A DNA stretch of 64,000 bases from Paragorgia papillata (GCA_035771165.1 JAWNZC010000372.1:998501-1062500), one strand, 5' to 3'; positions 35,003 through 46,769 are shown, counted from the first letter of the stretch. Notes: generated by a model not told the origin, from the sequence alone. A program made the numbers and translations.

Positions 35003-36046
35003 TATCCAGACTGTTGCAACTGTTTCAAATGCAACAGTCAGATTTTCCAAATAAAAATAAAATATTAGTTTCTTTAATCTTAATTAGATCAAATTTCAAC
35101 TGACATCTATTTTCGGAACACATTAATTTTTAATATCTTCGGAAGAATTCAAGATACGTAGAAGTTCGTTTGCTTTGGATGTGAGCGCAAATAATTCATG
35201 CTTGCTCATCGCGATTGTATGCATTAACCCGCAAAAATTCCTGCGCCCCAGCCTCCTTGCGGCAGCGCGCGCCTGATTAATTGCTCTCTTTTCACGCCTG
35301 AGAAATGTATCGGTCCGGGGCATAGAGTTAGATTCCGCTAAAGAGCAGCTCGTTTGCCAACGCAAAAATTGGTCGAACTTATGACCTTGATCTTGTAATG
35401 GCGAGCAGAAAATCTTGCACTTACAACGATCCCGTTTCTCATTCGACGCATGGGTAAAACAAGCCCATTTCGTCTTCGACGCATTGGTATGCGTGACCAG
35501 CCAATTTCGCATTCGACGCATGGGTATAACGAGCCCATTTCGCATTCAACGCATGGTGCAACGCATTACGTAATCTGTTGCAAACTGTTTCATAAGCCTG
35601 TGTTTTGATTGGTTAGGCCCCCAGTTAATTGGCCCAACTGTTTCAAAAATGCTAAATATAGCCCATTTTGCAGTCTGTATATGTCACAACTGTTGCAAAA
35701 ACTTAGAACTGATGCACCTTCAGGGTGATCTGACTCAGTGATTGCTGAAAAGCGGGCATTAATCAGGCGCGCGCTGCCGCAAGGAGGCTGAGGCGCAGGA
35801 ATTTTTGCGGGTTTATGCATACAATCGCGATGAGCAAGCATGAATTATTTGCGCTCACATCCAAAGCTAACAAACTTCTATGTATCTTGAATTCTTCCGA
35901 AGATATTAAAAATCAATGTGTTCCGAAAATAGATGTCAGTTGAAATTTGATCTAATTAAGATATTAAAGAAACTAATATTTTTTTATTATTTGGAAAAGC
36001 TGACTGTTGCATTTGAAACAGTTGGAATAGTCTGGATCCGCCCCTG
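35003..36046. mobile_element. Foldback element with about 280-bp inverted arms
   Basis: Arms 35003-35285 and 35752-36036 are reverse complements (GAAGAATTCAAGATACGTAG and near complement; GCGCGCGCTGCCGCAAGGAGG type). The right end extends to GGATCCGCCCCTG at 36046, a hAT-type end; the left end lacks it. The middle holds imperfect repeats of GCATTCGACGCATGGGTA (35430-35560). A 140-codon minus-strand frame spans the left arm and middle but has no recognisable motif. Confidence 0.75.
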
Positions 36047-36920
36047 GATAATCCCTGCTTCATAAGCAGGCAATGGAAGCTTGGCTGGTATATCGTTAGA
36101 TGTGCTGTGGTGCCGCTGTGCGGGCAAGTCCGATGACGTTGACGCTTATTAAACCGCGCATATTTCTAATAAAACAATCTGCGTAAAGATTATAACCGCG
36201 TCTCAGTAATCTACAAATTGTGACTTACGTGTACCGCCTGTAGGGTTGGATTTTTTATCGTTAGACCATGTTGACACATGAAACGAAGGCTGTAGATGTA
36301 CAGTAGATGACTTTCACGCAAATGAATTTAATACGCTTTAATATATTTTAACGCTTTTAATATATAAAGCATTATCAAACTGTTTCTCACTTTCTCCGTT
36401 CTCTACATTTTCGCTGCTGAAGAAACGGTGAAACATAGCAGCCTAGTCACGTCTTTTCTCCTTAGCTTTTACCGAGAATCACTTTCACAGCACTCTAAGA
36501 CCATCTTTTAACCACTCTTATTGTGCGGTTTTCTCAATGTCCGAATGTTCATCTGAGATTGTTTGTCCGAAAAGTGTCACGTGGACCCACTAAGGTCCTA
36601 GCTGGAAAAAGGTGGATTGTATTTTGGGTCTGTCGTGTATTATTATGTGTTACAGAACGCCGAGAAATCGATTAAATAAGTTAGCAATGTGCACATTATT
36701 TGAAATTTTTCTGTTTTTGCGGATACTAGTTGTAAACCATATCCGCTATGTCATGAGCTGAGATGCACTGGGTTGGCGGACGGACGGACTGTGTTTCGTC
36801 AATCACGTGATCAAGGTATATATTTATATACATCGAAGACTCGGGTGTTCTACTGTTCTTCAACATCTATCGAAGACAAGAGTGGATGTTAATTTAAAGA
36901 AATTTTCAACGACGATAAGA
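36047..36920. other. No feature recognised
   Basis: No supported gene or repeat seen between the foldback element and the AAT microsatellite. Confidence 0.5.
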
Positions 36921-36927
36921 TAATAAA

Positions 36928-37013
<86 letters not shown>

Positions 37014-37035
37014 TAATAATAATAATAACAATAAT
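36928..37035. repeat. (AAT)n microsatellite, probable LINE tail
   Basis: About 35 AAT units directly at the 3' end of the minus-strand LINE fragment at 37036-37790, so on that strand it is an (ATT)n tail. Confidence 0.9.
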
Positions 37036-37790
37036 ATTTTAACAGGGAGCCCATGTCACCGAAGTGTTTTTCAATGGGGCCCTGTGTAACATAAATGAAA
37101 TAAGTAAATATAAGATAGTGAAAAATAGATATGATTACATATAGTAGCAGTTAAGAGGATAATTTGCCATGTTTAAGTTTGAACAATGACAGTGACTTAA
37201 TGTCATGAAAGCCAGGAGTTAAATTGTCAAAATCGTTCAGAGCGTGGTAAATTAATTTATGTTTTCCCCAGTTTGTCTTAGCTTTAGGTAAGTGGAATTT
37301 GGCCTTGTTTCTAGTATGGTATTGGTGGAAATTGCTATTTGGTAGTAGTTCAATCAAAAAAATTATTCAGACATTTAAAAATAAAGATACAGCGATGCCC
37401 GATCGTCGATCGTTTGGGCGTTTCCAGTTTAGGGTTTCCAAGGCTTGAGTGGCAGAAGAGCGAGCGAGTTGGTTTGTTATTATCTTGGCTGATTTGTTCT
37501 GTTGAGTTTGTAAACTGTTCATCAAAGCTAGGTTGTTCTTATCACCCCATATAATATCTGCATAATCAAATAAAGGAACGTCAGTTGGTAGTAAGTGCTT
37601 TACTCTTCTTAACAGGGCAAGGCGCTGCTTTATCTTGGATGTCAGCTTTTGAACATGGTCACTCCAAGTGAGATCTTCGTTTAAGGTTACTCCTAAATAT
37701 TTGAAAGAGGTTACTCGATCAAGAGGGGTTGCGTTAATTTTGATTGAAGCTGTAATGAAAGATTTGAGGCGCTGTCGACTTCCAAACAAT
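37036..37790 (-). pseudogene. LINE 3' end: RT C-terminus and UTR, 5'-truncated
   Basis: Minus strand: FGSRQRLKSFITASIKINA, then FKYLGVTLNEDLTWSDHVQK, FDYADIIWGDKN and ETLNWKRPNDRR. In a shifted frame follow FHQYHTRNKAKFHLPKAKTN and FDNLTPGFHDIKSLSLFK, ending near 37151. The UTR of about 115 bp leads into the AAT array. It is a typical C-terminal thumb region of a CR1-type reverse transcriptase, truncated at about 37790 and frameshifted near 37360. Confidence 0.85.
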
Positions 37791-38730
37791 AGATATTTCG
37801 ATAAAAAGAAAAGAAAAAAAAAGGAAACCTATACATGAATGTAGATTTTAAATATTTAGTATTTACGTTGATGGCAGCCGTTGAACGAAGATTTACCACA
37901 GGAAGGTGCCAGCCAGCTATAATTATTTTCCCTTCTTCGCAGTTGGATATCAATTTAGATGAAAAATATTGAAAGAGGCAGCTTATAATTTGGCTCATTA
38001 TAATAATATTGTGAATATATACAGTATTTCTAACCATTTCCAAGCGTTGATGTAGTTTTTCTTGTTTCTAGGTGTACGCGTATAAGCTAGTATATATTTG
38101 CGAGTTCACTCAGTTCTCACTGCAGAGTCAGCGTGTTTGTCAGTCAATCAACAATTTTATCAGACTCTGAATATCCGTCAGTGTGTAGTCTGTGTGGATA
38201 CAGCATCTCAAACCAAAATCAAACTCAAAACGAACCTTTTGCGCCGGGGTGTGCTCAAACTGTGCTGTATTAAAATGAACCGTAAACAATTGATTAATAA
38301 CAAAATAAAATAATGTACAATAGTTTGCAAATAACTTCCAACTAACTCAGCTGTTAAACGTTAAAATGGCAGTGTTGATTGAGCAATATTATAATGCTAG
38401 AATTTGTTTGCATGTAGCCTGTATGCAGACGTTCCTATTTGCATAGTGTAAAATTAACTCAGTGTGTGTTTGACATAGTTTAGTTCATCTGAGTCAATAG
38501 AAATGAGTGATACTTTCAAAATTTGGGTTTGCCTTTGGTTTAATTTTGTAGCTTGAGGATTATGATATGTTTTCAGAGTAAGGATAACTCGGGAGACTAG
38601 GTCAAATTTAGCCAAGCAAACAAGAACACAACTACTGAGTTATCCCTGTCGCTCGAGATACACACATGTAATTATGTCAAAGTTTATACTGACTGGCTTC
38701 TATCCCAAGATAACTCGGGTAACTCGAGGT

Positions 38731-39683
38731 ATGTCCAACATAGGCATCGGATGACGGTCCGTAACGATCGGTAAAAGGGCGTTGCAGATCGTACGTACCG
38801 TAGCATCTGTGTTCCGATGGTCACGGACCGACATCATGTGATACAGATGGTAGACACTTAGTAAATATACGCTGCTCTCAGATGTTGTATGTATGATAGT
38901 GCAGATGGTTCAGATGGTACGGATCGTACGGACCGTGGCATCTGTATATATTCGGATGGTCACGGACCGACATCTCATGATACAGGTGGTTTAGACTTAG
39001 TAAGCACACGTGACTCTCAGATGTTGTATGTCAGATGGTACGGATCGTACGGACCGTGGCATCTGTATTCGGATGGTCACGAACCGACATCACATGATAC
39101 AGATGGTTTAGACTTAGTAAATACACATTGTGATATACTTGCGTGGCATTATGCTGTGTTAATGATAGAGTCATGAATATTTCGTACTTGACGTACGCCG
39201 GAGTTTTATAAAGAACGAAGCAACATTGTGATATACTTGTGGCATTATGCCGTGTACTGCTCTAGTCACGAATATTTCGTACTTGACATACGCCGGGGTT
39301 TTATAAAGAACGAGGCAACATTGTGATATACTTGCGTGGCATTATGCCGTGTAATGCTCTAGTCACGAATATTTCGTACTTGACGTACGCCGGAGTTTTA
39401 TAAAGAACGAGGCAACATTGTGATATACTAGTGGCATTATGCCGTGTAATGCTCGATTTCTACCATCTGTATCATGTGATATCGATCCGTGACCATCCGA
39501 ATGCAGATGTCACGGTCCGTACGATCCGTACCATCTGAAACGTATATATTTACTAAGTGTCTACCATCTGCATCACGTGATGTCGGTCCGTGACTATCGG
39601 AATACAGATGGTACGGTACGTACGATCTGCAACGCCCTTTTGCCGATCGTTACGATCCGTCATCCGATGCCTATGTTGGACAT
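38731..39683. mobile_element. Foldback element with internal about 97-bp tandem repeats
   Basis: Ends ATGTCCAACATAGGCATCGG and its complement at 39683, with arms of about 150 bp. Subunits with GGTACGGATCGTACGGACCG and GGTCACGGACCGACATCA are repeated on both sides in opposite orientation. The centre holds just over three tandem copies starting at 39126, 39224, 39319 and 39416 (spacing 98, 95, 97), each with ATTTCGTACTTGACGTACGC. Confidence 0.8.
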
Positions 39684-40364
39684 GTATGGGTAACTCTAGC
39701 CTGAGGCTTACCTAACCAGATATCTCTATCCCTTGTGTTATCTTGGTTGCCTTAACACTAACAGGTTTGTTTTGAGGGGCTGAATACATAGGGAAGTTGT
39801 AGCTCAGAGTTCAGACTGAGTTTTACCTCTGTGAACCAACCTCAAGAAATGATTCCATTACATGACTATAATTTCATCCTTGGTCGGCGTAGCCAGGGGT
39901 CCCCTCAGAATATATTCAATATGATATCCCCTGCAAACATTGATAAATTTTGGCCAGATGCCCTTTTTTCTATTCCCCAATTTTATAGGTTCCTAAAAGT
40001 TTTTATTTGGGCCATGCTAGTGGGGCAAAGACAAACTGAATAATTTTAGTCTGCGAGCAGGCTCTGGGAGGCCAGAGAATAATTTATGTTGATTAATACT
40101 AGATAATATTCTGATTCAGCAATTAATCAGAGCATGATGTGCCCCTTAAAAACAAGCATAAAGGTTTTCTGCAGTTATGTGGGAAATAGAATTTTAAATT
40201 GTGTCCTGGTTGAGTGAGCTGAAAACTCAGCCTTGGTAGTTTTAAACATGATGTGGCTCTCTTCATCAAATTGCAGTGTTAATTTGTTTACTTTAGTTTA
40301 CAAGTAAAGTCGTAGTATCTTCAGTACATTACAGTAGTGTGTTTGCGATATACAATTTACATTG
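39684..40364. other. No feature recognised
   Basis: AT-rich sequence. A 70-codon frame at 39831-40043 has no recognisable motif. Confidence 0.45.
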
Positions 40365-40373
40365 TTCAGGCAT

Positions 40374-41349
40374 TACCCTGTGAGCAGAGTCTTCTTTTCC
40401 TTATTTCTTCGCTGAGAGCATGAGAGAGGAAGAAAAGTAGGCTCTGCTGTATTCGTGTTTGGCTTCGTCCAAGATTTAAGGTAGCTCCATACAGTTTCTT
40501 AAAAAATGGAAAACACAAGTTTGAGAGTCCAAAACACGTGCATAAACAATTCGGGAAAAGAATAAAACTAAATGTTATGTATAGTTAAACATTCTGACAA
40601 TAAAAAACTGTTAACAAATAAATAGCAACAGTTGTTGCTATGGCAACAATGACGTTTCAAAATGGCTGCCAATTACCCTTCAAACTAATTGAATTCGGAA
40701 AAAAACTTTGGTGACCTCCAATTTTTTTTTCATTAAATCTTTTCTTGAAGTTTGAGTAATCAATAGGCCGATTTAAAAAAAATTCTGTAGAAGGAATAAT
40801 TTTTTTTTCGAAAAAATCAGGTTTGTTAATTTTTAAAAAATTTGGATGTACAGAATTTTTTAAAAATCGGCCTATTGATTACTCATACTTCAAGAAAAGT
40901 TTTAATGGAAAAAAAATGGGGGGTCACCAAAGTTTTTTTCGAACTAAATTAGTTTGAAGCGTAATTGGCAGCCATTTTGAAACGTCATTGTTGCCATAGC
41001 AGCAACTGTTGCTATTTATTTGGTAACAGTTTTTGATTGTCAGAATGTTTAACTATGCATAACATTTAGTTTTTTTCGTTTTCCGAATTGTTTATGCATG
41101 TGTTTTGGACTCTCAAACTTGTATTTTCCATTTTTCTAGAAACTTAAGACGAAGTAACTTGTTTAAGACCCGTTTAACCGGTTCTTGTTTTGTTTTCTGC
41201 TCTGATTGGGACTGGGTTCGATATTAAAATTGTAACCAAGCAACTGACATGCATGTACAATGGAAACCAGTCACGAATACAGCAGAGCCTACTTTTCTTA
41301 CTCTCTCTCAGCGAAGAAATAAGGAAAAGAGGGCTCTACTCGCAGGGTA
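40374..41349. mobile_element. MITE of the 28828 family (copy 2), with another element nested inside
   Basis: Begins TACCCTGTGAGCAGAGTC and ends CTCTACTCGCAGGGTA. TTCAGGCAT is directly repeated at 40365-40373 and 41350-41358, again a 9-bp target duplication. Its body is the reverse complement of the copy at 28828-29126 (shared TTAAGACCCGTTTAACCGGT), interrupted after CCAAGATTTA by the nested element. Confidence 0.9.
40481..41143. mobile_element. Nested palindromic element with about 300-bp arms
   Basis: Arms share TTTGAGAGTCCAAAACAC, CAAAATGGCTGCCAATTA and CAATAGGCCGATTT with their complements, and meet near 40810. TTAAG flanks both sides, consistent with a TTAA-type target (piggyBac or Kolobok), though the terminal bases are imperfect. 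Confidence 0.75.
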
Positions 41350-41905
41350 TTCAGGCATCTGTTCAAGCCAAATACCAGTATCCGCATGTACGCAATTCGT
41401 ACCTATTTTTAAACTAACCAATCAGATGACAAGTTTCATCGGAGTTCCCTGGCCCAGAGCTTCGTTCTTTGGTAATGACCAAAATGATCGCACCCGGTCA
41501 ATGACCAGCAGTTATATTTAGAGCTCACCACTGTATGCTATGGTGCGCCGAATGGGACAATAATACTTTGTGTCAGATATATAATGCTTGTTGATATATA
41601 AAACGTATTTGATACACTCAACAAGTAATTAAAAATATATAGTACTTTCGGAAATATAAAGTATCTCGGGAAAATATAGAACTTCGGTAAAATATAAACC
41701 GATCGCGGGCTCAGAAGACCGATCGCGGGCTTACAAGACCGTTAACTGCTGACCTAAAGGATCGGCTTGGTCTAAACTTCGCCCGGCCTTTCAAAAGAAA
41801 GCATGGCGGAACAAATGATCGGAACCGATTAATTGATGCGGACCATGCGGTAGACTGATTGCGAAACAACACAGTACCTTTTGCGAAATGCTACTGAGCA
41901 GGAAG

Positions 41906-42007
41906 GTATACAATACAATACAATACAATACAATACAATACAATACAATACAATACAATACAATACAATACAATACAATATAATATAATACAATACAATA
42001 CAATACA
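41906..42007. repeat. (ACAAT)n pentanucleotide microsatellite
   Basis: About 20 units of ACAAT with a few ATAAT variants. Confidence 0.95.
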
Positions 42008-42446
42008 AAATCATTTATTTTAACACAATGGTAAGTATTGCAGCAGTATCTGCTGATGTGGTCGTGTATTTACAGTATGATTACGAATTAGTTTCATAAA
42101 TTAAAAATATTCAGTAAAAAATTATGGTAATATTTAATTATTACACAAATAAATAGTTATATAAAAGTGTATTAGTGAAAATGTTATACTAATTATAATA
42201 AACATAATCAGAATTTCTATTATTATTTGATGATATGATATGAATCAATACATTCTAAATTTACATTACTCTCTTTTAGTTTTCTCTTGAATGTATTATA
42301 GTTCAGCAGAGAAAGCGTCTCTGAAAGATGTTGTCCTTTTACCTTCACCGAAAATAAAAAAATGTGCCACGTGGTGCTCGAAGGGAAGAACTCTTTTCAG
42401 AAAATGTTGCCGTATCTGCTTTTGAGATAAGTGGTGCTGCGGCGAA

Positions 42447-42779
42447 ATGGACGAACTAGAATTACGGCATAAATTGGGTAGAGCTTTCGCAAAAAAACTA
42501 GAAGATTTTCCAAATCCCAAGTTCAGGTTTGTCAGAGCAGTCGACTTCGGAAACAAAATTATTGACCCAGACTGTCAATCATACAGTGGGAAGATTGTTA
42601 AGCACCTTACCAGACAGGGTCCAATATATATCAGAGCCATAGCTGATGTTGAGGAATCCGAATTTTGGGATGACTGTTATGAGGTTGAGCCCTCAGATGA
42701 TTCAGATGGGGAGATGTCCAATGTGAATGATGTTCCCCATGCCGGTGGCGGATTACCAGTTTCCAGTCCGGTAGGCTAA
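42447..42779 (+). CDS. Hypothetical protein, 110 codons
   Basis: The ATG at 42447 opens MDELELRHKLGRAFAKKLED. It continues with FRFVRAVDFGNKIIDPDCQS and GPIYIRAIADVEESEFWDDC and ends in an acidic tail. Composition looks like a real, charged, soluble protein or protein end, and no other frame on either strand is as good. I do not recognise the family. It could be a 3' exon or a mobile-element-associated ORF. Repeat sequence follows immediately. Confidence 0.45.
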   Translation: MDELELRHKLGRAFAKKLEDFPNPKFRFVRAVDFGNKIIDPDCQSYSGKIVKHLTRQGPIYIRAIADVEESEFWDDCYEVEPSDDSDGEMSNVNDVPHAGGGLPVSSPVG

Positions 42780-42937
42780 ATAAAATTCACGGGTGCACTG
42801 ATCTATGAAAAAACTGATATGGATATCAGTGCCGTATCCAGAGATAATTTGGGCACCCGGTCACTCATTGTCCGTCATTGGCGAATTCGGTAACGATATT
42901 CAAGTACAGAAGACGCGAGAACTGTCTAAGGAAGTGC

Positions 42938-43000
42938 GGGGGCATGTCCCCCCGCAAAATTTGGAAATTTAGAGTCTCGGAAATGCCATTTCCTGCATTC
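42938..43000. repeat. Short dispersed repeat with GGGGGCATGTCCCCC palindrome
   Basis: A palindrome followed by TCTCGGAAATGCCATTTCCTGC recurs at 43748-43815 and, in inverted and diverged form, at about 34330-34405. Confidence 0.7.
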
Positions 43001-43648
43001 TGAGGCCGTTGTAGCCCCATAATCACGATTTTCCATGAATGACAAATGAATCGGAGCTAACTATTTGGAAGCATTTATTTCTCGTTTTTGAAAACATGTC
43101 TGAATGTAAAGTTCTGAAATCAAGCTTATTTAATAAAGAAAATACTGTGAAGCCATGGAAGGCCAATGAGTTGCTCTTTTTAGAGAACATAATCAAAGGC
43201 TTATCAGCAACTGAAGAAAAAATAGTGAAGAAAAAGGATATTATTCAGAATGTCAGTTATTTGCAGAGAAAGGTGTTGGAAAGCGACGCCATTCACCATG
43301 ACAACACCCGCTCTAAAAGAAGAGTGAAAGAAAATAAGCGAAAGGCATCTAAAAGAAAACAGAAACGAAAATTGAAAAGCTGTTGCGTGGTTCTTCAAGA
43401 AATCATTGTGCTGAAACATGATGCACAAGAGTTGATAGACAAAGTATACAATTGGAATTTTAGTTTTACAATAAACAGTCCAGCACTTATAAAAGAAAAT
43501 CTATTGGCCCTATTGAAACCAAAACTCCACAAAGCTGACCTACATTTGCTAATAGAAAACAATGTTTTAGCTGATGAATGCAAGAATATAGTTGAAAGGG
43601 TGCTCAGAGATATGAAACAAAATAGGGAAAAGATAAAGCCAAGTAAAA

Positions 43649-44349
43649 CATGGGGGGCGGAAGGTAAAAATTATTGGGGGGGCCATGGAAGGTAAAAATT
43701 ATTGGGGGGGCTGCGAGCGCCTGAAAGGCGCGAGACATCTAGGGGGTCCGGGGGCATGCTCCCCCGGAAAAGTTTGAATTTTTCGATCTCGGAAATGCTA
43801 TTTCCTGCGTTTTCAGGTAGTTTCCAGTGAGGTTTTATGAGATGTTGAGTGAGGTTTTGAGTCGGAAATACAAAGTCATAATAAATAATTATACTGGCAC
43901 GTTTGCGCAATTTTAATATTTGCGCCGATTTCATATTCAGTGGATGTGCGCAGGCGCATGGCTTGTTCGTTTCCAGTACTCTAGCCTGCGAAGCAGGCGC
44001 TCGTAGGTTTGGGCGGGGGTGCAGATTTCACCACACGCCATTACAAAAGGGACGCGAATGCAATAAAAATGATGGCGTACCGATGAGAAAGCGACAAATA
44101 GTAATGTAAATGGAAAAAAGACCAATTATTTTAATTTTAACTCAAGAAATCAAAACAATGCAGTTATATTAAATTTTTGAAGCCAAAATTTATTCGCCAA
44201 CAAAATTATTGGGGGGGCAGTGCCTCGCCCCCCACCCCCCCCCCCCCCCCCCCCCACCCCCACCCCCCCCCCCCCCCCCACCCCCCCCCCCCCCCCCCCC
44301 CCACCCCCCCCCCCCCCCCACCCCCCCCCCCCCGGTTCCGCCACCCATG
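43649..44349. mobile_element. DNA element with ends CATGGGGGGCGGAA / TTCCGCCACCCATG
   Basis: Near-matching inverted ends, flanked by TAAAA on both sides (43644-43648 and 44350-44354), although the right copy lies in an A run. It contains the GGGGGCATGCTCCCCC palindrome repeat, and near its right end a very C-rich tract. No transposase seen. Confidence 0.65.
44228..44333. repeat. Poly-C tract with A interruptions
   Basis: About 105 bases of nearly pure C, broken by single A residues. Open frames on both strands (poly-Pro, poly-Gly) are artefacts. Length is doubtful in any assembly. Confidence 0.95.
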
Positions 44350-45113
44350 TAAAAAAAAGAAGAAAACTGGAACACAAATATCAATTAAAACTGCATTCAA
44401 AAGTATGCAGAATCCTTCAGGTTCTAAACCTTGGTGCATTAACAAATGTGGAGGATTCTTCAAATTCAAGCGCTGAGGGAAGTAGTGATGAAGAGGAAAG
44501 TGACAAATAAACTATAAGTTTTACTTTGTGTTGTGCATTACATGTACTATTCAGATTTTCATATTAATTTTTTAATATAGTTCACATTAAACAACTCCTG
44601 TTTCTTGACATAATATTTATCTCTTTATATAATTTTTGTGACCCCCCCCTTTTTTGAGTACGAGATATTTTGGTAACCCCCCCTACCCGGCATTAATAAT
44701 GACTGTCCCTTATTTGCGGCATATTCATAAAAATAATAATGCTAATAAAAAATGTGTTCTCTGGAAATTACGTGCCTCTTGCAACCCCGGGCCTGTAGGC
44801 TTCAGCCTATCCTTCAGCCTATCCTTCAGAGAAAATTGAAGAAATTGAAGAAAAAAACAACAACACAGAGCTACCACTGAGCTACTAACGGTACCCTTGC
44901 TTGACGAGCCGCCATTTTTGTTTGTTGTCACCATTCTCTGCTCGGTTTTCTACCCGGAACTAGCCGGGATTCTTAAGTAAAATTTATACCGTATATATAT
45001 ATATATATACGACTACGGGTACGGGTAAATTACCCATAGTATGCTAACACGAAGTGCTGCTCTTTATAAACCGCTGAGCACTATGTTTGTTTTAGCAAGA
45101 TCCCAAGTTCAAG

Positions 45114-45980
45114 ATGGCGCCCGATATAAAGAGTAAACGTGAATGTTCTGACTTGACTAAAAGAAATCCAACTACTGGAGAGAATACGTATAAGTGTCCA
45201 TGCTGTACCAAGACATTCGATAATCTTCGAGGTCTGAGATGTCATATGGTAGCGAAACACTCTAAAAAAGGTCCATTTAAGTGTGATACTTGCGACAAGA
45301 CATTTTCTTATTTAAGTAACTTAATACGTCATAAAAAAACACATGCTGGAGGAAACCGTTTCAAGTGTGATAACTGTGACAAGACATTTTCCATTAAAGG
45401 TAACATGGAACGTCATAAAAGAGCACATACTAACGAGAAACCATTCGAGTGTGATATCTGTCACAAAACATTTGGTCGTTTATCAGTCTTGAAGTGCCAT
45501 CGAAGAACACACACTGGAGAGAAACCATTCCAATGTGAAATCTGCGAAAAGAGATTTGCTCATTTATTTACATTTAATTGTCATCGAAGAGGTCATACCG
45601 GAGAGAACCGTTTCAAGTGTGATATCTGTTACAAGACATTTTCCCAGTCAAGTAACTTACTACGTCATAAAAGAACACATACTGATGAGAAGCCATTCAA
45701 GTGTGATATATGTGACAAGTCATTTGCTCAGTCAAGTTACTTACTAGGTCATATAAAACGAACCCACAATGGAGAGAGACCATTCAAATGTGATATCTGC
45801 GACAAGACATTTCCCCAGTCAAGTAACCTTCTACGTCATAAAATAACTCATACTAATGAGAAGCCATTCAAGTGTAATGTCTGTGACAAGACATTTGCTC
45901 AGTCATGTTACTTACTAGCGCATATAAAAAGAACACATACATCTACTGTGGAGAAACCAATCAAGTGTGAAGTTGAGTGA
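45114..45980 (+). CDS. C2H2 zinc-finger protein, nine fingers
   Basis: The start ATG at 45114 has a good context (AAGATGG). After about 26 residues, nine Krueppel-type fingers follow: YKCPCC...H, then eight FKCDxC/FECDIC/FQCEIC units with CX2C...HX3-4H spacing and linkers such as TGEKPF, TNEKPF and TDEKPF. It is probably a nuclear DNA-binding regulator; no KRAB, BTB or other effector domain is seen. The protein ends EKPIKCEVE, in the middle of what would be finger ten. Finger-like sequence continues past the stop to about 46140 (KPFKCDICDKTF in another frame). Finger 1 has a longer HX4H. Intronless in this window. Confidence 0.85.
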   Translation: MAPDIKSKRECSDLTKRNPTTGENTYKCPCCTKTFDNLRGLRCHMVAKHSKKGPFKCDTCDKTFSYLSNLIRHKKTHAGGNRFKCDNCDKTFSIKGNMERHKRAHTNEKPFECDICHKTFGRLSVLKCHRRTHTGEKPFQCEICEKRFAHLFTFNCHRRGHTGENRFKCDICYKTFSQSSNLLRHKRTHTDEKPFKCDICDKSFAQSSYLLGHIKRTHNGERPFKCDICDKTFPQSSNLLRHKITHTNEKPFKCNVCDKTFAQSCYLLAHIKRTHTSTVEKPIKCEVE

Positions 45981-46140
45981 CAACTAGTCCTTTTTCTTAT
46001 CAAGTCACTTACTACAGTATGTCATAAAAGAACACATACTGCATGCAGAGAAACCATTCAAGTGTGATATCTGTGACAAGACGTTTTCCTGAAAAAGGTA
46101 ACATACTGTACAACTTCATAAAAGAACACATAGTATATAC
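45981..46140 (+). pseudogene. Decayed extra zinc fingers after the stop
   Basis: EKPFKCDICDKTFS is readable at about 46050-46091 followed by a TGA, and finger ends such as HKRTH-like coding (CATAAAAGAACACATA) occur at 46021 and 46117. The array once continued further and was truncated. Confidence 0.7.
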
Positions 46141-46552
46141 TTACAGGGCTGCAACTTACAGTTGGTCATCAGACATTGTCCAGCATGATTTATGTTATTG
46201 TCCATCCAAAGCTCATTATGGCTAGTCGGTTATTGTCTTTAAGATATTTTGTTCACTAGTTAGTAAAGAATATACAGAAAAGAAACATTGTTCATGGTGG
46301 TTTAGGATTTTCATTTCACACCAAAATAAAATCAATAAACCTGTGCAACAGGTCAGCATCGTACCCCTATACACTAAACTACAGGCTAGTGTATTTCCCT
46401 GAAGTTATGGAGACTACCGGTAATATGTACAGTATACCTTGATCAGTGTACAATGTAAACAAATTCTCCCTACTAAATAGTGTGCTCATTGGTAGAGTTA
46501 TTAACATGCAGTGTCAAGCATGGTTCATTGCATTACAGTGCCACTCACAAGA

Positions 46553-46769
46553 AAGGTAACCTCCACTCATGAGTACTCACTACGAGTGAATACTCACGAG
46601 TGCTAGCAAGTACTCATTACAACTCGTTGCTCGCAAGTTCTCACGATCTTTAGTGAGACCAAATAACGACTCACCAGTATTTGGTTTCACTAGAGATGCA
46701 AGTACTTGTGAGTAGCAAGTCAGAATGTGTACTTGTGCATAGTGAGTAATCGCGAGTGGAGGTTACCTT
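46553..46769. mobile_element. Short foldback MITE
   Basis: AAGGTAACCTCCACTC at 46553 and GAGTGGAGGTTACCTT ending 46769. Its interior is rich in CGAGTACTCAC-type variants. Confidence 0.7.

Larger units (their letters stand above)
43039..44510 (+). pseudogene. Hypothetical basic protein ORF, interrupted by a poly-C-bearing element
   Basis: The frame from 43039 begins MTNESELTIWKHLFLVFENM and contains a strongly basic stretch (KRRVKENKRKASKRKQKRK, nuclear-localisation-like). It continues through ALLKPKLHKADLHLLIENNV to DMKQNREKIKPSK at about 43648. There an element (43649-44349) enters. After it, from about 44354, a matching open frame resumes (RRKLEHKYQLKLHSKVCRIL) and finishes with an acidic tail SSAEGSSDEEESDK before TAA at 44508. 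The two parts differ by one frame across an A run. No known family recognised. Whether the 110-codon ORF upstream belongs to the same gene is open. Confidence 0.55.

Noticed and set aside
38731..39683. CRISPR-like array
   Set aside because: The 97-bp units are contiguous tandem copies without unique spacers, inside a foldback element of an animal genome.
44150..44384. Glycine-rich and proline-rich frames
   Set aside because: Translations of the poly-C tract.
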